DNA of 41,355 nt from Nitrospira sp. (GTDB taxonomy: Bacteria; Nitrospirota; Nitrospiria; Nitrospirales; Nitrospiraceae). The notes under the pieces are model-generated. The model worked only from the letters and a program-made list of their open reading frames with translations, was not told the origin of the DNA and did not search any database. A program made the position numbers and the translations under genes. Shown piece after piece: positions 7,157 through 16,268 of the stretch. Location: the NCBI GenBank assembly GCA_016788885.1, contig JAEURX010000053.1, positions 1-41,355 of the forward strand, given 5' to 3'. Position 1 is the first letter of the stretch. Each line of letters begins with the position of its first letter.

Positions 7157-8719
7157 TTACCGCTTTTTGTCGAACCCGGAATCGCGCCATTTTTCGAGCA
7201 GGGCAATGCGCCGCTCCAACTGTGGAATCGTGGCCTGATCGACTCGTCCCCCGGTCCGTTTGATGAGCTCCGCATTGAGCTGTCGGTGATCCACCCCGCA
7301 CTTTCGAGCCACGGCACCGACGAGCAGCCGATGTTTATCCCGCAAGCTGTTCTTCTGGTCGTGTAGCGCCACCGCCGGTTCCGATTGCGCCTTGCCCTCA
7401 CCGGGCGGCTCTCCCTCCTCAGCCCCGATCAAGGCATCGAGCCGGGCCACGCCGTTGAGCGGAATATATTCTTTCAATGAGGTCGCGGCAGTCCCGAAGA
7501 GCGTCCGCTGCACGGACGGCATGATGTCTTCGAGCACATGATCGCGCTCAACCTTGATGCGCTTCGCATAGTGGACCAGCGTGGCATCTTTGGGCAGATA
7601 GAGCCAGGCCCGCTGAGGTTTCGGGACCTTCTCCTGCATCCGCACAAAACGCCCGACGACCTGGCGAAAGTACATCTCGGTCAAGACATTGGTGGCGTAG
7701 ACGCCGACGCGCAAACGCGGAATATCGACCCCTTCACTCACCATGTTCACGGCCACCAGCCATTGCTGCGTTTTGTGATGGGCAAACGTTTCGATCGTTT
7801 TCGAGGCAGAGGGATCGTCGGAGACGGCGACCAGCGCGCGCTGGCCCGTGAGCCGATACACCAGCTCGGCCACCTGCCGCGCATGGTCCTGATTCATGGT
7901 CACGATCAGGCCGCCCGCATCCGCCTGCTCCTGCTTCCGCAGACGCTGCAATTCGGCATGGGCATCGCTCAACACCGGCCCCAGCCAGGTCTCCTGGAGC
8001 AAGGCGGTCTTGAGGCGCTCCCGCTGGCGCTCGAACGTCAACCCGTCCTCGAATGTGGCCCGATGTTCCCGTCCGTCGGACAACCAGGTCAATTCCCCTT
8101 CGTAACTCGGGAAAAGAATCGGCCGACATACCCCGTCACGGATGGAGTGGGAATAGCCATAGGTGAAGTCGGCCTGACTCTCACCCTGTTCGTAGCGCAC
8201 ATACGGAATGGGATTGTTATCGGACCGAAAGGGCGTGCCGGACAAGGCGAGGCGAAAGACGGCCTCCGCGAATGATTCCCGCAGGGCCTTGCCCCAATCC
8301 TTCCCGTCTCCGGCATGGTGTAACTCGTCCAGGATGACCAGAGTCTTGCGACTGCGGCAGGCGCGGCGAAAGACCTCCGGCGCCAAACAGACCTGTTGAT
8401 AGGTCACCACTGCGCCGTGATAGTCCCGTGCTTCGAACGCCTGGTCGTTCGACAAGGCCGGATCGAGTTGAATGCCGACCTGTCCGGCGGCTGAGGCCCA
8501 CTGCGTCCGCAGGTGGTTCGTCGGGCACACCACCACGACACGACCGGCGGCACGGGCGGCCAGATAATGATGGGCAATCCGAAGCGCAAAGCGGGTTTTC
8601 CCCGCCGCCGGTGTGGCGGTCACGAGATAGTCTTCGCGCGGGTTCGCCAACACATCGGCCACGGCCCGAGTCTGCCAATCACGAAGTACTGCGTTCCAGG
8701 GGGCGAGGGTCACCGCCAT
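7157..8719 (-). CDS. SF2 DEAD/DEAH-type helicase
   Basis: A 520-residue superfamily 2 helicase or translocase. Motif I is ATPAAGKT (about residues 35-42), motif Ia includes VVVCPTNHLRTQW (62-74), motif II is DELHH (131-135), motif III is SGTPFR (160-165), and the second RecA domain carries VNMVSEGVDIPRL and motif VI QVVGRFVR. The domain order is typical of RadD- or type III restriction-like SF2 proteins acting on nucleic acid. The C-terminal 90 residues form a charged helical extension. The ATG at 8719 is my start; an in-frame extension to 8809 exists, and AGGAG lies about 20 bases before this ATG, so the exact start is uncertain. The P-loop-less AAA-like gene follows on the same strand. Confidence 0.88.
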   Translation of the reverse strand: MAVTLAPWNAVLRDWQTRAVADVLANPREDYLVTATPAAGKTRFALRIAHHYLAARAAGRVVVVCPTNHLRTQWASAAGQVGIQLDPALSNDQAFEARDYHGAVVTYQQVCLAPEVFRRACRSRKTLVILDELHHAGDGKDWGKALRESFAEAVFRLALSGTPFRSDNNPIPYVRYEQGESQADFTYGYSHSIRDGVCRPILFPSYEGELTWLSDGREHRATFEDGLTFERQRERLKTALLQETWLGPVLSDAHAELQRLRKQEQADAGGLIVTMNQDHARQVAELVYRLTGQRALVAVSDDPSASKTIETFAHHKTQQWLVAVNMVSEGVDIPRLRVGVYATNVLTEMYFRQVVGRFVRMQEKVPKPQRAWLYLPKDATLVHYAKRIKVERDHVLEDIMPSVQRTLFGTAATSLKEYIPLNGVARLDALIGAEEGEPPGEGKAQSEPAVALHDQKNSLRDKHRLLVGAVARKCGVDHRQLNAELIKRTGGRVDQATIPQLERRIALLEKWRDSGFDKKR

Positions 8720-9218
8720 CTCAATACCGGGCTCGTCCGTCTCCTTGCGTGACGCAAGTCGTTGCGTCGTTCCAGTTCCGTCCCGCCTCCCATTCCAACC
8801 CCTGCGCACGTCGTTGAGTTCTCATCAACAGCGGTCCGCAACCGGGGGGTTCCACGGGGACGATCAACCTATCATGACGATGAAGATGAGGTGTGGCGCA
8901 CACGCTACCGACAGAGCCTCACGGTGAGGAGGCAGCCGGCACCGGCATGGGAGAGACACATCATATCTGTGCGGAATGGTAGCGCAAAACCTGCCGGGCA
9001 ACAAGGGCCAAGACCGATCTGACCGAGGGGAGACTACCATCTCCACCCAGCCGGCAGAGAGCATGAGCCTCGGCGGATTCGAAGAGCTGAACCCCGACTC
9101 GCGGCACGCGAGCCTTCGTGCGCAACTCTTGCCGAAGGGTACGCCAACGGATTCAGTGCCTTCGTCACACGCCGACGCCGAACCCTCTTGCTGCAACCCG
9201 TCGATGCCTCTGCCCGTC
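8720..9218. other. Intergenic region with a TTGCG repeat cluster
   Basis: 499 bases between the end of the DEAD-box gene and the start of the SF2 helicase. No gene is supported on either strand. The TTGCG cluster at 8745-8768, listed separately, lies 26-49 bases upstream of the helicase start. Confidence 0.5.
8745..8768. promoter_or_regulatory. Triple TTGCG/CGCAA inverted repeats, operator candidate
   Basis: TTGCGTGACGCAA (8745-8757) is an inverted repeat with a 3-base spacer. GACGCAA (8751-8757) also pairs perfectly with TTGCGTC (8762-8768) across GTCG. The three alternating arms lie just upstream of the SF2 helicase start, where a repressor or activator would bind. Functional assignment is inference. 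Confidence 0.4.
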
Positions 9219-10955
9219 TCAGTCCCTGAAGACTCTGACCGGCACTTTCTGTCCCTTGATCCGCGCCCGCCCCAAGGCCTCGATGATTTGGCGGGCGGCT
9301 TCCTCCGGCACATCGACCAGGGAGAATCGCTCCTCCACTTCGATAGCCCCGATTAGGCGCGACGGCACCCCGGCTTCATTCGCGATCGCCCCGACAAGAT
9401 CACCGGGTCGGATTCCTGCCGCCCGCCCGGCCCCGACGTAGACCCGCACGGTGCCGGCAGCTCGTCCGCCTCGTCCTGGCCCGCCTCGCGGCGCGCGCCC
9501 GCGGTCTCCCGACTGGGGAGCCGATGATCCGTAGGAAGGGCGTGAGGCCCGGTACGGCTCGGGCGCTCTGACCGGCACTGCCGGAATTTCCTCGTCGGCT
9601 TGATCACCACCATGCGAACCGTACACCAGCTTGATCGCCGCTGCGGCAACATCCGCAGGATCAGCCGAGGCAGCCAGGGCATCGACGACGCGACGAAAAT
9701 CTTCGAGTCCGCCCGCCTCCAATGTTGCCTCAATCGACGCCTTGGTTCGTTCCAACCGTTTCGCCAGCAAATCCCCTAGCGACGGGACCGGCGCAAGCGT
9801 GATTCTCGCCTTGGTATGTTGCTCAACCGCACGCAACAACCGCTGCTCGCGCGGCTCGATGATCGTGATTGCCGTCCCTTCGCGACCGGCGCGGCCGGTC
9901 CGGCCGATCCGATGCACGTACACTTCCAGCGACGAAGGCAGATCGTAATTGATCACATGAGACACCGACGGAATATCCAATCCCCGCGCGGCCACATCGG
10001 TGGCAACGAGGAGTTCGGTTTGTCCGGAGCGAAATGCCTGCATGACGCGATCGCGCTGTACCTGGCTCATCCCGCCGTGAATCGCCTCAGCCCGATACCC
10101 GCGACCGTTCAACGCCGCCGTCACCTCATCGACCTCCAAACGGGTCCGGCAAAACACGAGGGTCGACTTGGGGGTGCCGATATCCAGCACGCGGGCCAGC
10201 GCCGCAACCTTATACGGGCGGGTCACCACATAGGCGGTCTGCTGTACACGCGGCGCGGCACCGGCTTTCACCGGCTCGCGGGCAATCGTGACGTCGATGG
10301 GATTCTTCAAGTGCCGGCGCGCGATAGACGCAATGCGCGGCGGCATCGTCGCCGAGAATAATGCGGTTTGCTTGGTCGCCGGGGTTTCCTCAAGAATGGC
10401 GTCGAGGTCGTCGGCGAAGCCCATGTCGAGCATTTCGTCGGCCTCATCCAACACCACCACCTGCAAGTCGGCCAACTTTAAGGTCTTGCGGCGAAGATGA
10501 TCCAACGCCCGACCCGGCGTCGCCACGATCACTTCCACCCCTCGCCTGAGCGCCTGGAGCTGGGGGCCCATCGCCTGACCGCCGTAGATCGCCAGGACAC
10601 CGATGCGCAACTCCTTGCCGTATCGCTGTACTGCCTCGCTGACCTGTACGGCCAGCTCCCGCGTAGGCACCAACACCAACGCCGTAGGACGTTGCCGCGG
10701 CCCATGGGCAATGCGCTGCAGGAGCGGCAAGGCAAACGCCGCCGTTTTGCCAGTACCGGTGGCGGCTTGCCCCAACAGATCTCGCCCCTCCAGCAACGGA
10801 GGAATGGCTTCACGTTGAATCGGGGTCGGCTCTTCGTAGCCCAGCGCCTCAAGGGTGGTTAACAGCGAGGCTTCTAATCCAAGCGCGGCAAAACCGGGTG
10901 AGAATCCCTTGGCGGCCGGTTCCGTCGGCGATGGCGTCGTGGTGGTGTGTTTCAT
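9219..10955 (-). CDS. deaD: DEAD-box RNA helicase, DeaD/CsdA type
   Basis: A 578-residue ATP-dependent RNA helicase. It has the Q motif (EEPTPIQREAIPPLL, 41-55), motif I AATGTGKT (64-71), PTREL (97-101), DEAD (170-173), SAT, and motif VI HRIGRTGR. The C-terminal 75 residues (VRVYVGAGRAAGIRPGDL to KVPVRVFRD) form the DbpA/CsdA-type RNA-binding domain, joined by a Gly/Arg-rich linker (GRAPRGGPGRGGRA). Such helicases unwind structured mRNA and act in ribosome assembly and cold adaptation. The start lies 29 bases after the pyrophosphatase stop on the same strand, so the two are likely co-transcribed. No clear Shine-Dalgarno precedes the ATG. Confidence 0.95.
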   Translation of the reverse strand: MKHTTTTPSPTEPAAKGFSPGFAALGLEASLLTTLEALGYEEPTPIQREAIPPLLEGRDLLGQAATGTGKTAAFALPLLQRIAHGPRQRPTALVLVPTRELAVQVSEAVQRYGKELRIGVLAIYGGQAMGPQLQALRRGVEVIVATPGRALDHLRRKTLKLADLQVVVLDEADEMLDMGFADDLDAILEETPATKQTALFSATMPPRIASIARRHLKNPIDVTIAREPVKAGAAPRVQQTAYVVTRPYKVAALARVLDIGTPKSTLVFCRTRLEVDEVTAALNGRGYRAEAIHGGMSQVQRDRVMQAFRSGQTELLVATDVAARGLDIPSVSHVINYDLPSSLEVYVHRIGRTGRAGREGTAITIIEPREQRLLRAVEQHTKARITLAPVPSLGDLLAKRLERTKASIEATLEAGGLEDFRRVVDALAASADPADVAAAAIKLVYGSHGGDQADEEIPAVPVRAPEPYRASRPSYGSSAPQSGDRGRAPRGGPGRGGRAAGTVRVYVGAGRAAGIRPGDLVGAIANEAGVPSRLIGAIEVEERFSLVDVPEEAARQIIEALGRARIKGQKVPVRVFRD

Positions 10956-10984
10956 GAGGAGGGGCTAAACCTTTCTTGGTCGTC

Positions 10985-11671
10985 CTAGCTATTCATGCTG
11001 GGGGGCCACATAAATTCCAACTCGGGGAACTTCTCTTTGTAGTCGTCGTGGCTGGCGTGGATGACGTTGATGGCTTCGTCGCGGCCATACATGCTCGTAA
11101 TCTCCACCTTGTTATGCTGAGTGGAGCCCGGCGCCTGCTTGTAGGTCAGGAAATAGTGCTGCAACCGGTCGAGCAGCGTCATGGGGCATTCTTTGAGATC
11201 AGTCAACGTACCATAGACGGCATCATCCCGCATCACCGCGATGATCTTGTCGTCCGCTTCCCCGCCGTCCGCCATGCTGAACCCCCCGATCGGCCGGGCC
11301 GTGAGCAGAATATCGCTGTGCGGGATCGCCTTCTCAGTGAGCACACAGATATCGAGAGGATCGCCGTCGCCGATCATGTCCGGCCGACCGGCGCGCGCAC
11401 CGAACAACTTCGCCACCCGCTCACCGCAATAGGTCTGAGGGATGAGCCCGTAATACACGGGGCAAAAATTCGAGAACCGCTGAGGACGGTCGACCTTGAG
11501 GAAGCCGGTGGCCTTATCCACCTCATACTTCACCGTATCACTGGGCACGATCTCGATATAGGCCGTCACCAAATCCGGGGACTGGTCCCCCATCGACACC
11601 CCGTGCCAGGGATGCGCTTTGAACATCAGGCTCATCAGTCGCCGTGCCGCATCGATTTCCTTCTTGCTCAT
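10985..11671 (-). CDS. ppa: Inorganic pyrophosphatase, family I
   Basis: A 228-residue soluble pyrophosphatase that hydrolyses PPi to phosphate and pulls biosynthetic reactions forward. It has the family I active-site residues in order: EIVPSDTVKYEVDKATG, FCPVYYGLIPQTY, and the metal-binding GDGDPLDICVLTE. It is longer than the E. coli enzyme (about 175), with extra N- and C-terminal segments, as in the larger bacterial subgroup. A good AGGAGGG ribosome-binding site lies 11 bases before the ATG at 11671. It heads an apparent operon with deaD. Confidence 0.94.
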   Translation of the reverse strand: MSKKEIDAARRLMSLMFKAHPWHGVSMGDQSPDLVTAYIEIVPSDTVKYEVDKATGFLKVDRPQRFSNFCPVYYGLIPQTYCGERVAKLFGARAGRPDMIGDGDPLDICVLTEKAIPHSDILLTARPIGGFSMADGGEADDKIIAVMRDDAVYGTLTDLKECPMTLLDRLQHYFLTYKQAPGSTQHNKVEITSMYGRDEAINVIHASHDDYKEKFPELEFMWPPSMNS

Positions 11672-12043
11672 CCTGCTTCAGTCCCTCCTGTGCATGCCTT
11701 CGGAATTGACGGTCTGACGATCGTACGATCCGGCAAGGTCTGGATTAATTCGATGACACACCCGCAATTGGGCAGGGGTATCCGGCTAGAGAAACAGACA
11801 GCTTATAACACATTGCAGCCGAATGAAACAGGAGGGCGGCAAAAGTCGGTTCAAGAAGCGAGAAGTCGAGGTGGGGCGCACCGCCCACTGGTCATTCATG
11901 ATCGGCTATTTGATTCGACCGTCCAGCCCCTGCGCAGGCCGTTCCACTGTTCCTCAAGAATGGTTTCCCGGCCGCCGATAAGGGGACCAGAGCGAGAACG
12001 CAGAGCGCAACACGCGTTCCGCGACCGTCCACGAGGTCCGTCC
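11672..12043. other. Divergent intergenic region with a 12-bp palindrome
   Basis: 372 bases between ppa (minus) and the CBS-domain gene (plus). A long open frame crosses this region and antisense ppa but has no family resemblance. A perfect 12-bp palindrome GATCGTACGATC sits at 11719-11730, about 48 bases before the ppa start, preceded by TTGACGG at 11706. It may hold the promoters of both genes. Confidence 0.45.
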
Positions 12044-12535
12044 ATGTCCCCCCCAGACACCGACACATCCCCTCAAAGGCCTCTCCCGGCAATCCTCGCC
12101 GACATCGCCGAGGAACCGACGATTCGTGCCATCATGTCGACACGAGCCGTCACCGTCGCCCTGGACGACTCCCTCGATCGAGCCCGAGAGCTCTTCAATG
12201 AACATCATTTCCATCACCTGCTGGTCGTACAGGGTCGGGAATTGCTCGGCATTATTTCAGATCGGGACCTGCTCAAGGCCGTAAGCCCACACATCGGGAC
12301 ATTGTCCGAAACCGATCGTGACCGGGCGACGCTTAATAAACGCGTCCACCAAATCATGAGCCGAAAACTGATCACGGCCACAGCCGACACGACCGTGGAA
12401 GCCGCAGCCCGACTGCTGCTTGAGCATCGCGTGTCCTGCCTCCCCGTCATCACAACGACAGGGCTTCTCGAAGGGATCATCACCTGGCGGGATCTCCTTC
12501 GCGAATATCTTCGGCACAAGCCCGCCGGCGGCTGA
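12044..12535 (+). CDS. CBS-domain pair protein
   Basis: A 163-residue protein consisting of two CBS domains (a Bateman module). The first covers about residues 25-80 (IMSTRAVTVALDDSLDRARE, then HHLLVVQGRELLGIISDRDLL); the second covers 95-155 (HQIMSRKLITATADTTVEAA, then VSCLPVITTTGLLEGIITWRDLL). Such modules bind adenine nucleotides and act as stand-alone sensors or regulators. The start at 12044 is chosen as the nearest ATG before the first domain; it lacks a strong ribosome-binding site, and the frame is open far upstream. Confidence 0.88.
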   Translation: MSPPDTDTSPQRPLPAILADIAEEPTIRAIMSTRAVTVALDDSLDRARELFNEHHFHHLLVVQGRELLGIISDRDLLKAVSPHIGTLSETDRDRATLNKRVHQIMSRKLITATADTTVEAAARLLLEHRVSCLPVITTTGLLEGIITWRDLLREYLRHKPAGG

Positions 12536-12695
12536 TCGCGAGAAGACTCCAGCCGTGGCTCACTACACTGCCCCCTACACGCCAAACAGGACATCCTCGT
12601 CCGGCGCCTTTCACGCACCCCTCACATGAGCGCAGTCGTGACGGCAGAACGTGTGCCGCAGCAGAATGGCAGACTCGGACAGATTCCTAGGCAGC

Positions 12696-12718
12696 CAGCA
12701 ACGGCTGAGCCGTCGCTG
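12696..12718. terminator. Hairpin between converging genes
   Basis: CAGC-A-ACGGC pairs with GCCGT-C-GCTG around a TGA loop (one internal mismatch). It lies between the convergent CBS gene and the outer-membrane protein gene and could terminate either transcript; there is no T-run. Confidence 0.4.
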
Positions 12719-12776
12719 ACCGCCCGGGTATGGCGTTTGTCCGTTCGAGGACTTACTGAACCGTGCGAGGTCGGGG

Positions 12777-13361
12777 CTAGAAGGTGTGGCGCACCCCGAA
12801 GAGGAGGCCCATCGTGGAACCGTCACCGTCGGCGGAGTTGCGCTTCCAGGCGGCTTCCATGTTCAGCATGAGGCCTTTCGGCGCGCCCTGAAACAGATTG
12901 GTCATGGGATAGTCGAGACCGGCGCCGAACCGCCAGGCAAACGAATCCGCCTGATCTTTGGTGTTGATGTTCACGCCGATACCGCTGGTGACATACGGAA
13001 TCAGCGAGCCGAAATGTCCCGGACGATATTCGAGATTCACCGGCAACAGGGTGATCGTATTGAGCGATCCGTTTCGGGGTGAATCAACGCTATGGTTTTC
13101 CCACTCGAGCATCATCCCGAAGCGGAACCATGTATTGATCCCGTACATGCCCTGAAAGTTGAGCGCCGGACCAGTCGTGGACAGCCCGGAACTCTGCGTC
13201 ACAAAACTCGGGCCCACCCGGAACCCGAACGTCATCTTGCCTTCGTCAGCCATACCCTCATGCACCCAATCGGCGGCCTGAGATCCGATAGGGATCGCAC
13301 TCAACACGATCGCCACTACCGATGCTCCTACCCACGTGCCCCATTCACGAAACCTGCGCAT
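12777..13361 (-). CDS. Outer-membrane beta-barrel protein
   Basis: A 194-residue exported protein. The ATG at 13361 is preceded by GGAGGAGTT and opens a signal peptide (MRRFREWGTWVGASVVAIVL, cleavage after SQA). The mature part alternates aromatic and glycine residues in short strands and ends in a C-terminal phenylalanine (LLFGVRHTF), the classic BAM recognition signature. It has the size of an 8-stranded barrel. No substrate is evident. It is followed at a distance by the converging CBS gene. Confidence 0.8.
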   Translation of the reverse strand: MRRFREWGTWVGASVVAIVLSAIPIGSQAADWVHEGMADEGKMTFGFRVGPSFVTQSSGLSTTGPALNFQGMYGINTWFRFGMMLEWENHSVDSPRNGSLNTITLLPVNLEYRPGHFGSLIPYVTSGIGVNINTKDQADSFAWRFGAGLDYPMTNLFQGAPKGLMLNMEAAWKRNSADGDGSTMGLLFGVRHTF

Positions 13362-13550
13362 AACTCCTCCTCTGGTGATGTTCAACTTTCGGAGTGCGCA
13401 CTGTAGTAAAGCGCCGATTCGCTTTTCAAGCACAAGTGCATGATCGGATCCCGGAAAAGCCACGGCCATGGCGCTGTCGCAGAATGAGCCACTGCGTGCC
13501 TTGCGCGTGCAGGGAGGAGGCGGCATGACGGCCGCCCCCTCCGGTATAGC

Positions 13551-14207
13551 TCAGAACTGAGCCGGGAACTGGGCTGCCAGCGCCTGCGTGAGGGCATCGG
13601 CCACCAGGTAGATGTGCTGCTTCATCCCCTTCCAGGTCTCTGCTTCCCGCGCATAGTCGGCCTCCTTCAATTGCTGAAACTGCGTGAGATGGTGGGCGGC
13701 ATGAGCCATCAACAACCCCATCACCGTGTCCTTCGGCAGATTGGGATTGGCTCCGCTGAGGAATGACGAGATCTCAGCCGCGTTCGCAGTGAGCGCCTTG
13801 ACCGCCGCGTCCTGCTGGCTCGTCGACCCTGCCACGGTCGCGTCCAGATGTTCCCGGATGCCTTCGTAGTGCCCGGCCAGCAGGCTGAAGAGTTTATCCG
13901 CAGCCGGCTTCCCGTAGAACGGCTCGATCGACCGGGCGATCTGCTCGGCGTTGGCCACCACTCCCGCTTCGGCTGCACTTCGCGCCGCGGCGTTCTGATC
14001 CATCGTCGCCACCGCCACGTTCCGAATCGACAGAATGTGGCCCAGCCAGAGATCGCGAAGCACGGCCTTCGTCTCCGCCACTTTGATGGGGTTGGCGGTC
14101 ATCTTCTGTTCCCCGGTTGCTGCCGGTGAGTCGGCGCTATGCGCACAGGCCATCGGGGACAGCATCATCAGCACAACCACAGAGCAGGCACGAATCACGT
14201 GACGCAT
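13551..14207 (-). CDS. Exported four-helix protein of unknown function
   Basis: A 218-residue protein starting MRHVIRACSVVV at 14207 after AAGGAGATGTCTT. A signal sequence ends near SPMACAHSA; the Cys could be lipidated, though the lipobox is poor. The mature part contains AVLRDLWLGHILSIRNVAVA, FYGKPAADKLFSLLAGHYEG, and LMAHAAHHLTQ, ending in a predicted helix. These blocks recur in a widespread uncharacterised family of small exported helical-bundle proteins with conserved His and Tyr residues. Function unknown. It lies alone on the minus strand. Confidence 0.65.
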   Translation of the reverse strand: MRHVIRACSVVVLMMLSPMACAHSADSPAATGEQKMTANPIKVAETKAVLRDLWLGHILSIRNVAVATMDQNAAARSAAEAGVVANAEQIARSIEPFYGKPAADKLFSLLAGHYEGIREHLDATVAGSTSQQDAAVKALTANAAEISSFLSGANPNLPKDTVMGLLMAHAAHHLTQFQQLKEADYAREAETWKGMKQHIYLVADALTQALAAQFPAQF

Positions 14208-14499
14208 AAGACATCTCCTTTTGATTAGACAGACACGCCCTTCCGTTGAGCACACAGCCGGACTCCGGCGTTGCCTTCCTTCGGCAACCATGAAGGGAGC
14301 CGCCGGCTTCGGCCAAGGCCGGCAGGTGCAACGATGGGCAAAGATACGCAACGGGAGCGAAGCTGTAAGTTAGCGCGGTAACAGTGGGGGAGGAGAACCG
14401 TGGGAGGGCGTCGCCAGACCAGTCAGGGCATGCGGTGAGAAGAGCCCTGGTTGAGGCCCGTTGTACAAGTTTGTAACCTGAGGTTGGTGCGGTTCGCCG

Positions 14500-15231
14500 T
14501 CAGAGATTGGATCGATGGAGCGTGGCCGAGGACTTTTCGGCAGAGCCCAGAAACTGATCGAGGCCTGCGCGACGAAGCAATAGCCCGTCTTTCCGCGCAT
14601 AGGTGATGAGCCCTTGCTCGCGCAACTGGTTCAGGAGGGTCGACACCACCTCGCGGCGGGCGCCGATCATCTGCGCCAGATCATCCTGGCGAAAATAATG
14701 GGTCAGACGAATCCATTCGCCGTCTGGTTCGCCGAATTCATCGGCCAGCCGACTCAACGTCCGCACCAGCCGTTCCATCGCGCTATTGAAGGAGAGGGTC
14801 TGGATCTGATCGTAGGCCGCGGACAACTGCTGCGCCACATTGGAGAGAAAGAGGAGAAATGCCGGACGATTGTTCTGCAAATGGGCGATAAACTCATCGA
14901 AACTCAGCTCCACGATCTCGCTCTCTTCCATCGCCACGGCCTGCTCCCGGCGTTCACCGGTGCAATGGCAGAGATCGCCGAACACCTCTCCGGCCTGGTG
15001 CAGACGCAAAATCAATTCACGCCCATCCTCGGTGAGGGATGTGAGTTTGACGAACCCCTGGCGGAGAAAGAAGACACTCTGCGCCGCATCGCCGAGGCCG
15101 TAGATCCGACTGCCCTTCGGCACCCGCTGGCCGGGCCGATTCATCAGTTGCTCGCAAAGTTTGCCGCGAAAACAACCGGAGAGCGCGAGGCAGTGGCTAT
15201 GGTCGACCATGTTCATCGCCGTATGGATCAT
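14500..15231 (-). CDS. Crp/Fnr-family transcriptional regulator with Cys cluster
   Basis: A 243-residue regulator. Residues 30-130 form the cyclic-nucleotide-binding-like beta roll (GSRIYGLGDAAQSVFFLRQG, GEVFGDL), and residues about 165-235 the winged helix-turn-helix (FRQDDLAQMIGARREVVSTL). It carries five cysteines in or near the sensor domain: C14, C20 and C26 in the N-terminal arm, and C88 and C90 in the loop. The arm plus one more cysteine recalls Fe-S-binding FNR, but the spacing (C-x5-C-x5-C) differs from E. coli FNR. It is divergent from a diheme cytochrome c gene. The start at 15231 is chosen because GAGGGG precedes it. Confidence 0.88.
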   Translation of the reverse strand: MIHTAMNMVDHSHCLALSGCFRGKLCEQLMNRPGQRVPKGSRIYGLGDAAQSVFFLRQGFVKLTSLTEDGRELILRLHQAGEVFGDLCHCTGERREQAVAMEESEIVELSFDEFIAHLQNNRPAFLLFLSNVAQQLSAAYDQIQTLSFNSAMERLVRTLSRLADEFGEPDGEWIRLTHYFRQDDLAQMIGARREVVSTLLNQLREQGLITYARKDGLLLRRAGLDQFLGSAEKSSATLHRSNL

Positions 15232-15246
15232 ATACCCCTCTGTGAG

Positions 15247-15261
15247 CCGGTATTCTACCGG
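15247..15261. promoter_or_regulatory. Palindrome upstream of the Crp/Fnr gene
   Basis: CCGGTA-TTC-TACCGG, a perfect 6-3-6 inverted repeat 15 bases upstream of the regulator's start. It could be an autoregulatory operator; the motif is unlike the FNR consensus TTGAT-N4-ATCAA. A weaker repeat, CACGA-N8-TCGTG, lies further into the divergent intergenic region. Confidence 0.4.
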
Positions 15262-15398
15262 GCATACAGCCGGAAGTGCCAGCCCCCACGACCAATTGCG
15301 GCCCACCGCCCATCGTCTGACACGAGCATGGCATCGTGCCTTCCCAATCGTCTATGATGAAACATCTGATCGAAGAGGCCCAGACCGGAAGCACAACC

Positions 15399-16214
15399 AT
15401 GCGGCCTTCCTCCCGCATATCCTCGCATCCCCTACAGACCCGTGGCGCGGCCGTTACCGCTGGTCTGTGGCTCGCGTCCGTCATTCTTGCCGGATCATGC
15501 CTCTGGGCAGGCGCTCCAGCCCAGCCTCAAACGGTCGACCGGCCGACAGCTGCGGAACAGGGCCGGATCATCTTTAACGGCACGGGCCTTTGTTCAACCT
15601 GTCATGGGATCGACGGCCGGAAACACCAGTTGCCCCCTCAGCTCAGCCCGCACACCCGGGAGAATATTGAGCGGCTCAGTCCGACCCCTCCGGACCTGAG
15701 ACAGCCGAAGGCCCTGACATTAACCACCGACACACAACGATTCGAGATCATTCGACACGGGCATCTTCGCACAGCGATGTATCCACTCTCACCGGAGACC
15801 CTCTCGGATGAGGACATCCTGGCACTCCTTTCCTATCTCGCCTCGCTGCGCGGCACCGCGCCCCCATCGATCACACCACCTGAGACTGACGCCTCCCTGC
15901 GAGGTGATGCAAAACGAGGGCGGCAGCTGTACCATGAGCTCGGCGGATGCGCCATTTGCCACGGCATTGACGGGCAGCTCACTCGACGGCCACCGATCTC
16001 GAAGGATCTCGCCCATCGGCTGGATACGCTGCCTGCCCCGCCCGCCAATCTCCGGGATCCGGCCAGCCTCACATCACAGAACGATGAAGACCGGTTTCTC
16101 TCCATCAAGCGCGGGCACCCCGGGACAGCCATGTATCCCAAAGCGCTGCTGCGCGACGAGGACATTCGAGACCTTGTCGCCTACCTCGCCACGCTTCGAG
16201 CATCGAGCCGCTAG
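15399..16214 (+). CDS. Exported diheme cytochrome c
   Basis: A 271-residue protein with two class I cytochrome c domains. The haem motifs are CSTCHG and CAICHG; each domain also has a Met ligand in TAMYP (about 75-80 residues after its CxxCH) and a closing DEDI-LL-YLASLR or LVAYLATLR helix. An N-terminal hydrophobic signal (GLWLASVILAGSCLW) directs export. It probably transfers electrons in the periplasm. The frame is open from 15336 with other possible starts; no clear RBS decides. It is divergent from a Crp/Fnr regulator, which may control it. Confidence 0.88.
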   Translation: MRPSSRISSHPLQTRGAAVTAGLWLASVILAGSCLWAGAPAQPQTVDRPTAAEQGRIIFNGTGLCSTCHGIDGRKHQLPPQLSPHTRENIERLSPTPPDLRQPKALTLTTDTQRFEIIRHGHLRTAMYPLSPETLSDEDILALLSYLASLRGTAPPSITPPETDASLRGDAKRGRQLYHELGGCAICHGIDGQLTRRPPISKDLAHRLDTLPAPPANLRDPASLTSQNDEDRFLSIKRGHPGTAMYPKALLRDEDIRDLVAYLATLRASSR

Positions 16215-16268
16215 GTTCACGCACTCTCGGCAACGGTGATGCAATTGCGCGGCGCCCTGTCGAGTCGC

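Noticed and set aside
10976-12043. Long plus-strand open frame upstream of the CBS protein
   Set aside because: It runs antisense through ppa, has no family resemblance, and is kept open by high GC. Only the part from 12044 matches CBS domains.
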